Assembly (NCBI RefSeq): GCF_020176955.2
Contig: NZ_JAIUCZ020000005.1
Span: 1-64,000 of the forward strand
DNA from: Nocardia sp. alder85J
GTDB taxonomy: Bacteria; Actinomycetota; Actinomycetes; Mycobacteriales; Mycobacteriaceae
DNA: 64,000 nt
Direction: 5' to 3'
Position 1 is the first letter of the stretch, and each line of letters opens with the position of its first letter. The translations under genes and the position numbers were made by a program. The notes beneath the pieces are model-generated. The model did not search any database and was not told where the DNA came from. It saw only the letters and a program-made list of their open reading frames with translations. Positions 57,552-64,000 of this stretch are shown piece by piece.

Positions 57552-57612
57552 CGCCGGTTTCCCGGGCGCGCCAATGTGCCCATCTATCGACCGTCCGGAA
57601 TGTTTGACGGAT

Positions 57613-57954
57613 TCACAGGTCGTTCACATCGATGAGCCCGTCCTGCACCGCACGCGCCATCAGTGCGGCTTTTGTGGGCGCCGGCCGACCCGCCTCCGCA
57701 TATTTCTTCCGAATCCGCGCGAGATGGGTGTTCAATGTACTTGCCGTAACGAAGAGGTGTGCGCAGGCATCGGCCTTGGTATCGCGCTTTATCCACTCCA
57801 CCAGCACTTCCCGCTCCCGGCGCGACAGCGGCGGACGGGTGATACGGGATACACGCGCGGCGTGGGGGCACAGCCCGGACCGGCCGCAACCGCAATGCTG
57901 GACGGGCCGCTCGGATTCCGCGACCCCGCTCTTGTTGTCAACTATCGGAAACAA
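57613..57954 (-). CDS. LuxR-type (GerE) transcriptional regulator, short
   Basis: Small regulator of about 113 residues. The C-terminal half is a GerE helix-turn-helix: LSRREREVLVEWI, then FVTASTLNTHLARIRKKYAEA. There is no receiver or sensor domain; the short N-terminal part carries a cysteine cluster, CGCGRSGLCPH, that could bind metal or sense redox. TTG 57954 is preferred as start because GGGAGGG lies nine bases upstream; ATG 57987 is in frame but has no ribosome site. It is convergent with NTPase-TPR 3. Confidence 0.75.
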   Translation of the reverse strand: MFPIVDNKSGVAESERPVQHCGCGRSGLCPHAARVSRITRPPLSRREREVLVEWIKRDTKADACAHLFVTASTLNTHLARIRKKYAEAGRPAPTKAALMARAVQDGLIDVNDL

Positions 57955-58120
57955 TACGAAAATCCCTCCCTGTGGTTCGCGCCACATCCGGTATCGTCAT
58001 CCGGGATGCGGCACAGGGAAATTCAAACACAATTTCCGATCGCATTCTGCGCAAATGCGAGAACAGTTGATATCCGACCGGTAACGATGGATTCCGGCGC
58101 CGCTTCTCGCCGGGATCGTG

Positions 58121-59377
58121 TCACCGGAGGTGGTACAGGGCCCGGACGATCCCGTAGGCGATCTCGTTCGCGGGCCGGCCACCGGCCGGACCGTCGCGGA
58201 CCGTGCACAGCACCACGATCGTCACGTCCCGGACCGGGTCGTAGCCCATGAACGTCTGGAACCCCGGAATCGCCCCGTCGTGACCGAGCATCGGACCGAA
58301 CGATTCGAGTGCCAGCCCATAGCGATTGGCGGTCGGATCCAGCGGATCGAGGGGCGCGGCACTGTCCAGCCGGGCCTGCTGCAACCGGGCGTCGAGCAGG
58401 GTCGTCCCGCCGACCAGCGCGCGGACGTAGGTCGCCAGATCCGCCGCGGTGGAGATCACCGCGCCGGCGGCCCAGATCCAGGTGGGATTCAGTCCGGTGA
58501 CATCGGCGGGCAGCAGCGTGCCGTCACGCACCGCGCGCAATTGGTCCTCCGGTAGCCGTGGCGAGGCCAGCGCGGAAACGTTGCTGCCGTACAGATAACC
58601 GTGCGGCGAGGGTGCCGGGATCGTGGCGTCGCCGGGTGCGGGGAACGATGTCCGGGTCAGGCCCAGTGGCCGGAAGACCCGTTGCGACAGTTCGGTGGCG
58701 ATGCTGTTGCCGGTGACCTGCTCGATGATCAGCGCCGCCAGGATCGTGTTCGTGTTCGAATAGCGGAATCCGCTGTCCGGCTCCGCATACGGAGTCCCCC
58801 GCCAGGCGATCCGCAGCAGTTCCTCGGGCTGCCATACTCGTCCGGGATCACGGTCGAGCGTCCGCGCGAACGCCGGATCCTCGTTGTAACTGAACAGGCC
58901 GCTGCGCATGTTCAGCAACTGCGCGATCGTGATCGTGTCGCCGTCCGGCACGTCGTCCCGGAACCGGGACACCGGATCGTCGAGCCGCAGCCTGCCCTCG
59001 TCGACCAATTGCAGCAGTACCGTGCCCACCATCGTCTTGGTCACCGAGCCGACCCGGAAGAAGTCGCCCACGCCGATCGGATCCGCACCACCGAGCTCCC
59101 GGCTCCCGAAGGCGTGCGACCAGGTCGACGTAGCCGTCCGCACCTGCACCACGGCAGCGGGTACCGCCATCGACTGCATCACGGCGTCGACGATCGGGAT
59201 GACACGTGCGTCCAGGCCCGAGGCGGCGGCCGGGGCCGTGACGGCCGGGTCCCGGCGGATTCGGCCGGGACCGGCGTCGGCCGAGGTGAAAACCATGACA
59301 CCGCACAGCACTCCGACGACGATGCCGCGGATGTTCGTACCGGCGGCGCCCGATCCGATGGCGCCCGGGTGCCGCAT
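58121..59377 (-). CDS. Serine beta-lactamase-like hydrolase (exported)
   Basis: Protein of 418 residues. A hydrophobic segment (GIVVGVLCGVMVF, residues 18-30) should act as an export signal. The penicillin-binding-type active site is complete: SxxK is SVTK (111-114), YxN is YSN (206-208), and HDG stands in place of the third motif. This is the class C beta-lactamase/DD-peptidase/esterase family. It is the last gene of the kinase operon, with only three bases after the kinase stop, so its function is likely tied to that signalling unit, perhaps at the cell wall. Confidence 0.92.
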   Translation of the reverse strand: MRHPGAIGSGAAGTNIRGIVVGVLCGVMVFTSADAGPGRIRRDPAVTAPAAASGLDARVIPIVDAVMQSMAVPAAVVQVRTATSTWSHAFGSRELGGADPIGVGDFFRVGSVTKTMVGTVLLQLVDEGRLRLDDPVSRFRDDVPDGDTITIAQLLNMRSGLFSYNEDPAFARTLDRDPGRVWQPEELLRIAWRGTPYAEPDSGFRYSNTNTILAALIIEQVTGNSIATELSQRVFRPLGLTRTSFPAPGDATIPAPSPHGYLYGSNVSALASPRLPEDQLRAVRDGTLLPADVTGLNPTWIWAAGAVISTAADLATYVRALVGGTTLLDARLQQARLDSAAPLDPLDPTANRYGLALESFGPMLGHDGAIPGFQTFMGYDPVRDVTIVVLCTVRDGPAGGRPANEIAYGIVRALYHLR

Positions 59378-59380
59378 CGG

Positions 59381-61474
59381 TCACCGGCCGATGATCGAGA
59401 CGGTGCCGACGGTGAAATCGGTGATGTAGGCGGCGCCGGTGGCACGATCGAAACCGACGCCGTGCGGATTGTCGCCCACCCGAACGGTATCGGTGACCCG
59501 GCGGGCGGCGGTGTCGATGATCGACACCGTGTCGACGCTGTGATCGGTGACGTACACCGTGTGGCCGCCCGGCGCGAACGCCACCCCGACCGGTCCGGAG
59601 CCTACCGAGATCGTGGTGGCGACAACACGTTTCGCCGTATCGATCACCGATACCGTGCCCGATTGATGATTCGTCACGTAGGCGGTGCCGGAGTCGACGG
59701 CGACGCCCCAGGGCTCCTGCCCGACCGGGATGACGGTGGCCACCGTCGCGCTGGTGGGGTCGATCACCGATACGGTATTGTCCCGTGCCGCAGCGACATA
59801 GACGCTGCCGGTGCTCCGATCGACCGCGATCCCGTACGGATGCGCGCCCACATGCACTGTCGCGGTGACGAACCGGTTGTTCGTATCGATGATCGAGACC
59901 GTGTCGTCGTCGAAATTGCTGACGTAGGCGGTCCGGCCACCGGCGTCGAGGGCGATGCCGTAGGGTGCGGCGCCGACCGCGATGTTCGCCACGAATTGTC
60001 TCGTGCGCGTGTCGATCACCGATACCGAGCGGGCGACGGCATTCGTGACGTAGGCGAGGTGCCGCGCCTGGTCCAGCGTGATCGCGGTCGGCTTGGCCGC
60101 CGCGGGCAGCGTGCTCTGCGCACCGGTGCCGGTATCGATCGCCGTGATGGTGTCGTCGTCGGCATCGGTGACGAACGCGGTTCGGTTGTCCGCGTCGACG
60201 ACCACACCCCACGGGCTGTGCCCGACCCGGTCGGTGCCGATGACCCGCAGCTCGCCGGCGGCGGAGTTGTTCGGCGCCAACGCGTTCCCGCCCGGGGTGG
60301 CCCGATCGCCGCCACCACCGGACACCGAATGCAGGATCCACACCAGCGCCAGGAAGGCCAGCACGCCACCGCCCACGCTCTTGACGGCGATGGGCATCGA
60401 ACCCCACCAGGAGCGGCGCGCGGCGCGGGAGGCCGAGTAGCCGCCCGGCGCCGTGCCGAACTGCGGCAGCGAGCCTGTGCCGCCCCCGGACTGCGGCGGC
60501 GTACCGGTGCCGTGCACGGGCGAGAACAGCGGGGCCGAACCGGTGCGCTGCCCGGTCGCCGGGGTCGCGGCCGCCGTCGGACCCACCGGCCGGGTGGAGG
60601 CGGCCGCGGCCGCCTGCGCGAGCTGCCGAACCCAATCCGCCGCCACGGGCCGCGCCGCCGGATCCTTGACCAGCGCGGACCGCACCAGGTCACGTACCGG
60701 CGCCGGCACGGTCGGGGGCAGTCGCGCCGGATCGCGAGTGGTCTGATCGCCGGTCAGCAGTCGCAGGGCCAGCAGGCCGAACTTGTAGCTGTCCGACGCC
60801 ACGGTGGCGAGTTCCTCGGCTGGGTCGACGACGCGCACCTCCCAGCCCGGTGTCTCCAGTTGCGGCAGTGCGGATCTGCCATGCAGGCGCATGGCATCAC
60901 AGTCGATGAAATACACCGCGCGGGTGGGGGACAGCGAGAACAGCATGTTCTTCGGCGACAGATCGCCGACGACCACGCCGTGGCGATGCAGCACGGTCAG
61001 TGCTCGCGCTGTCTCCCCGAGCAATTCGTATCGATGCCGATCGGTGAGCGGAATGCCACGCCGGGCGATGAACGAGTCGTCGTTGAGCAGATGCTGGAAT
61101 TCGCCGAGCACCCGGGCGGGCCCGGACGACTTCATCATGTCGACGAAGAACCGATCCGGAATCGACGGCATCACGAAGCCCAGCACCGCCCCGGTGGCGT
61201 CGTCCTCCACCAACCGGCACGGCCACGCGACGAGCGACAGCAACTCCGTACCCGCACCGAACGGGAGCGACTCGAGATGGGCCGGCATGGATTCCAGCAC
61301 CGCGACGTCCACGTCGACGAGCTTGTCGGGCTTGTATTCCTTGTACACCAGGGTTTTCGCGAACTGCATGTGCGCGTTGGGCGCGGTCGACACGGATCCC
61401 TGTCCCCCCGTCGCGATCTTGACCCGCTTACCCAGCGCCGACAGCTTCAGGCGCGGTAACGGCATGTGCGCCAC
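59381..61474 (-). CDS. Kinase-like membrane protein with seven-repeat YVTN propeller
   Basis: Protein of 697 residues. The first 285 are a protein-kinase-like domain: GGQGSV loop (23-28), Lys45, catalytic loop GDLSPKN (Asp171, Asn176), and DCD (191-193) in place of DFG. A Pro/Gly/Thr-rich linker follows, then one transmembrane helix (366-384), then seven repeats of about 42 residues with the YVTN pattern (e.g. PYGIALDAGGRTAYVSNFDD), forming an exported beta-propeller. It belongs to the kinase group found beside vWA and PP2C genes, as here. An external ligand could thus reach a cytoplasmic kinase; the phosphorylated target is unknown. Confidence 0.9.
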   Translation of the reverse strand: MAHMPLPRLKLSALGKRVKIATGGQGSVSTAPNAHMQFAKTLVYKEYKPDKLVDVDVAVLESMPAHLESLPFGAGTELLSLVAWPCRLVEDDATGAVLGFVMPSIPDRFFVDMMKSSGPARVLGEFQHLLNDDSFIARRGIPLTDRHRYELLGETARALTVLHRHGVVVGDLSPKNMLFSLSPTRAVYFIDCDAMRLHGRSALPQLETPGWEVRVVDPAEELATVASDSYKFGLLALRLLTGDQTTRDPARLPPTVPAPVRDLVRSALVKDPAARPVAADWVRQLAQAAAAASTRPVGPTAAATPATGQRTGSAPLFSPVHGTGTPPQSGGGTGSLPQFGTAPGGYSASRAARRSWWGSMPIAVKSVGGGVLAFLALVWILHSVSGGGGDRATPGGNALAPNNSAAGELRVIGTDRVGHSPWGVVVDADNRTAFVTDADDDTITAIDTGTGAQSTLPAAAKPTAITLDQARHLAYVTNAVARSVSVIDTRTRQFVANIAVGAAPYGIALDAGGRTAYVSNFDDDTVSIIDTNNRFVTATVHVGAHPYGIAVDRSTGSVYVAAARDNTVSVIDPTSATVATVIPVGQEPWGVAVDSGTAYVTNHQSGTVSVIDTAKRVVATTISVGSGPVGVAFAPGGHTVYVTDHSVDTVSIIDTAARRVTDTVRVGDNPHGVGFDRATGAAYITDFTVGTVSIIGR

Positions 61475-61486
61475 CCTCTCGTCGGG

Positions 61487-62494
61487 TCATCGCGGCCGGG
61501 GCCAGATCGCGACGAGGGTGCGGTCGTCGTCGAAGGTCTCCCGGGAGAAGTCGAGAACATGGCCGAATTCGATGAGCGACGGCACCCGTCGTTCCAGCAT
61601 CGTGCGGAACAACGCGCCCACCTCGCCGGTGCCCGCGCCCAGTGGATCGCCGAGTCCGTCGGTGCCGATCAGCAGCACGTCGTCCACGCCGACGATCACC
61701 CGGGCCGACTCGACCTCGGCGGGCACCCGCGGCAACCCGCTCACAGCCGAGGACGACAATCCGGATTCCGAGATCTGTTTACCGCCGAGCACCGGAACGA
61801 ACCGGCCGCCGGTCAGCAGCCAGGCCACCGAATCGCCGACACCGGCGAGCCGCGCCGAGAGAGTGCCGTCGGGCAGCGGGTCGCAGACCGCGGCGACGAG
61901 GGTGGTGGCCAGGTGCTGTTCGGCCTGCGCCGCATCCGCTTCGGGCACGCCGAGTACCGCCACCGACTGCTCGATCAGCGCCCACGCCGCATACCGGAAC
62001 AGCGTGTGCCAGTCGATCGCGGTGCTCGTGTCGGCACCGATGTCCGCGACATGGTCGGCGAGCCATTGGCTGGCGTAGCGAACAGCGGTACTCGCACCGA
62101 TATGCGACTGCCGGGCACCGGAAACCCCGTCCGCGACAGCCACGTTCAGTCTGCGATCGAGCACGTGCGTGATCGCGAGATCGTCCTGGCGCGGTGCGCC
62201 GTTGTGCCGGTGCAGGTGCCCGCGCATCGAGCCCGCCCGGATGGTGAACGGCCCGACGGACCAGCCGTCGAGCACCGTGTCCGGTCGATACGGAATCCGC
62301 CGGAACTCCTCGGTCACCGCCACCGGTTCGAACAGTGGCGTCGCCCGGCCGACCACCACCGGCCACGCGGACGGCCTCGAATCCTGCTCCACGACAGCTA
62401 CTTTCAGATCGCCCGGATCGGCCGGCCCGGGTTGTTGCGGGGCGCCGTCGAGATCGGCGGTCTGCGGCCTGCCGCTCTTGGGGAAGATGCGCAT
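61487..62494 (-). CDS. PP2C family protein phosphatase
   Basis: Phosphatase of 335 residues. The metal-binding motifs are in order: RQDD and ADGVSG, then GVGDS, then GTDGLGD and DDDRT near the C terminus. About 90 residues of N-terminal extension precede the core. The ATG 62494 shares one base with the vWA stop (TGATG), implying coupled translation. It probably reverses the action of the kinase 12 bases downstream. Confidence 0.92.
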   Translation of the reverse strand: MRIFPKSGRPQTADLDGAPQQPGPADPGDLKVAVVEQDSRPSAWPVVVGRATPLFEPVAVTEEFRRIPYRPDTVLDGWSVGPFTIRAGSMRGHLHRHNGAPRQDDLAITHVLDRRLNVAVADGVSGARQSHIGASTAVRYASQWLADHVADIGADTSTAIDWHTLFRYAAWALIEQSVAVLGVPEADAAQAEQHLATTLVAAVCDPLPDGTLSARLAGVGDSVAWLLTGGRFVPVLGGKQISESGLSSSAVSGLPRVPAEVESARVIVGVDDVLLIGTDGLGDPLGAGTGEVGALFRTMLERRVPSLIEFGHVLDFSRETFDDDRTLVAIWPRPR

Positions 62495-63165
62495 CAGACG
62501 GTGTCCACCGCGAGCGAGACGAAGCCGTCGGGCTTCTCGACTTGCAGGCTCGACTGCCCGGTCGCCAGCGCCTGGCCGGAGTTGATCACCGACTGGGTCA
62601 GCGCCGTGATGAACTTCGATATCGCCACACCGGTATCGGTCCCGGCCGCGGTGATGAACGCGTATCGCGAATCGGTCGCCACCTGCCGGATCACGTCGGC
62701 ATCCGCCTCCCCGATGCCGAAGGCGAGAATGTTGGGGCGGGCGGCGAATCCGGTGAGCCGGGCGTGCGCCTGCTCCCATCCGTCACCACGATTGGGTACG
62801 CCGTCGGTCAGGAAGAACACCGCGGGTCGATTCACCAGGTAACCATCGTTCTTGAGCGCCTGGATATCTCGCGGGATGCGGCCGGTCAGCGCGTCGAACA
62901 CCGTCGCGAAGGAGGTGGAGCCCCGCGCCGACAGCGCGGGCATCCGCTCGATCCCGCGCAGATCGACCGGCTCCAGGTAGCACACCGCGGTGTCGGCGAA
63001 ACCCAGCACGCAGAAACGCACTTTGGCGGCCGCCATCGACTCGCTCTGCAAGGCGTCCAGCAAGCTGGTCAGCCCCTGATTCAGCTCACCGATGTACGGG
63101 TACATGGAGCCGGACTCGTCGGCGACGAAGTACACGGGCAGGACAGTTCCGAGTGGTTCGCTCAT
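62494..63165 (-). CDS. vWA domain protein (TerY-like)
   Basis: Protein of 223 residues, essentially one von Willebrand factor A domain. The metal site (MIDAS) has DESGSM (16-21), a Thr in ARGSTSF and Asp in FFLTDG. This is close to TerY in the tellurite-type stress systems, where a vWA protein, a PP2C and a kinase are co-encoded. The ATG 63165 (MSEPLG) is preferred over GTG 63180, which overlaps the ribosome site GGAAGG. It leads the triad, 57 bases after the lipoprotein gene. Confidence 0.92.
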   Translation of the reverse strand: MSEPLGTVLPVYFVADESGSMYPYIGELNQGLTSLLDALQSESMAAAKVRFCVLGFADTAVCYLEPVDLRGIERMPALSARGSTSFATVFDALTGRIPRDIQALKNDGYLVNRPAVFFLTDGVPNRGDGWEQAHARLTGFAARPNILAFGIGEADADVIRQVATDSRYAFITAAGTDTGVAISKFITALTQSVINSGQALATGQSSLQVEKPDGFVSLAVDTV

Positions 63166-63222
63166 GGGATCACTGGTCACCTTCCGGCGATTGCGGGTGG
63201 TTGGACGATCGGTGGGGCCGGA

Positions 63223-63594
63223 TCAATAGCCGGCCCGGGGCTCGAACCCCGGATCACTCAGGGTGGGCGGCGCTTTCGCGACCGGCGTCGGTTCGACCGG
63301 AGGTCGTTCGATCGGCGCCGCCACCGTGGCCCGCGGCGGCGCCGGTTGCTCCGCCGGCCCGCTCTGCGGTGCGTCCGTCGCCGGTTCCGGCGCCGGATCG
63401 CCGGTCTCCGGCGGCGGTGTCTCGCGAGCGACCGGAACCGGCTGCGGCAGTACGGTGGTCACCGTGGTCGAGCCGATCGGCGCCGATTCGTGACTGCGCG
63501 CACAACCCGCCGGAAGCCCGGCCAGCGTGACCGCCGCAACCACCCCCACGACCGTTGCGACGACGGCCCTCGGCCGAAAATTCCTTCCGCGCAC
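63223..63594 (-). CDS. Proline-rich lipoprotein
   Basis: Protein of 123 residues with a signal sequence (VVATVVGVVAAVTLAGLPAGC) and lipobox LPAGC, cysteine near residue 31. The mature part of about 90 residues is dominated by Pro, Ala, Glu and Thr and is probably unstructured. It lies upstream of the vWA gene on the same strand and may be the surface partner of the kinase propeller; that is inference. Confidence 0.82.
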   Translation of the reverse strand: MRGRNFRPRAVVATVVGVVAAVTLAGLPAGCARSHESAPIGSTTVTTVLPQPVPVARETPPPETGDPAPEPATDAPQSGPAEQPAPPRATVAAPIERPPVEPTPVAKAPPTLSDPGFEPRAGY

Positions 63595-63732
63595 GGTAAC
63601 AGGCTATTGCGCAGACAGCTGCACAGCTGTCGTCCGTTCGGACGATAGTGCGGGCCGCCGTCACCGGCCGATACTGATCTCCCCTGTGCCCGGTGCGCGC
63701 ACCGAGCCGGCCGATCGGGAGGTTCGAGAACA

Positions 63733-64000
63733 TTGAGATCACTCACCGCCGCCCTTCTCGCGGCCGTGTGCATCGTGGCGCTGCCGGCGACCGCGGAGGC
63801 CGCCGACGATGCCGGGAAAACCGTTGTCGTCATGGGTGATTCGTATACGGCGACCGCGCCGCTGCTCGGGCAGGCCGACGACGGCTGCATGCGCTCGACC
63901 ACCTCCTGGCCGAACCAGCTCGCCGCGAACCTCGGAAGTCGCAGCACCGCAGCGATTCTGGACACCTCCTGCAACGGTGGCACGATCGACACCGGGGACG
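63733..64000 (+). CDS. Secreted SGNH/GDSL hydrolase, 3'-truncated by the window edge
   Basis: The TTG start at 63733 has GGGAGG ten bases upstream. A signal peptide follows (AALLAAVCIVALPATAEA), then VVVMGDSYTA, the nucleophile GDSY block of SGNH esterases, and a Cys-containing segment (DDGCMRSTTSWPNQLA). This matches secreted actinobacterial lipases/esterases of the SEST-like type, which contain disulfides. The gene continues beyond base 64000. Confidence 0.85.
   Translation, partial: MRSLTAALLAAVCIVALPATAEAADDAGKTVVVMGDSYTATAPLLGQADDGCMRSTTSWPNQLAANLGSRSTAAILDTSCNGGTIDTGD

Noticed and set aside
59381..61474. Reading the YVTN repeats as an S-layer or surface adhesin
   Set aside because: They are on the C terminus of a kinase-like protein after a transmembrane helix and in one operon with PP2C and vWA genes, so a sensor role fits better.

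Overview
The window is a GC-rich actinobacterial chromosome segment. Long adenylation/condensation megasynthase modules, many TetR, GntR and ArsR regulators, several short-chain dehydrogenases, a P450, an NDMA-type alcohol dehydrogenase and a RutA-type flavin oxygenase together suggest a Nocardia or close relative. No rRNA, tRNA, CRISPR array, transposase or integrase was seen.

Region 1 (1-13.1 kb) is the 3' part of a giant non-ribosomal peptide synthetase. It reads (A)-T / C-A-T-E / C-A-T / C-A-T / C, and the last C-like domain has lost its catalytic His. Region 2 (13.1-40.9 kb) is a patchwork of small metabolic and regulatory units: an alcohol dehydrogenase, a P450 plus SDR pair, a tandem-duplicated GntR regulator, an ArsR plus broken SRPBCC pair, an acyl-CoA ligase, a LacI/RutA-like/N-carbamoylsarcosine-amidase-like operon, TetR-controlled oxidoreductases and small conserved proteins. 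Several regulators have clear palindromic operators beside them. Four decayed gene remnants (SDR, SRPBCC, quinone oxidoreductase, GlxA-type AraC) show that the region is turning over.

Region 3 (40.9-57.4 kb) looks like a biological-conflict or signalling island. It holds three paralogous P-loop NTPase-TPR proteins. One follows an alpha/beta hydrolase, one is translationally coupled to a SEFIR/TIR-like protein, and one stands alone. The two enzymes carry, at their C termini, a short Val/Gly-rich tag of the form S-x-V-x-G-S-V-x-Q-[IL]-x-x-V-x-G-x-V. The stand-alone NTPase carries the same tag at its N terminus. Between the modules sit an XRE-TPR regulator and a divergent pair of overlapping GTPase genes, the second dynamin-like in size.

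Region 4 (57.6-64 kb) has a short LuxR-type regulator and a tight operon on the minus strand: lipoprotein, vWA protein, PP2C phosphatase, kinase-like membrane protein with a seven-repeat YVTN propeller, and a serine beta-lactamase-like hydrolase. This resembles the vWA-phosphatase-kinase triads of stress and conflict systems, but with an exported propeller sensor. The window ends inside a secreted SGNH hydrolase gene.

All calls come from reading the sequence and from knowledge of protein families; no database search was run.
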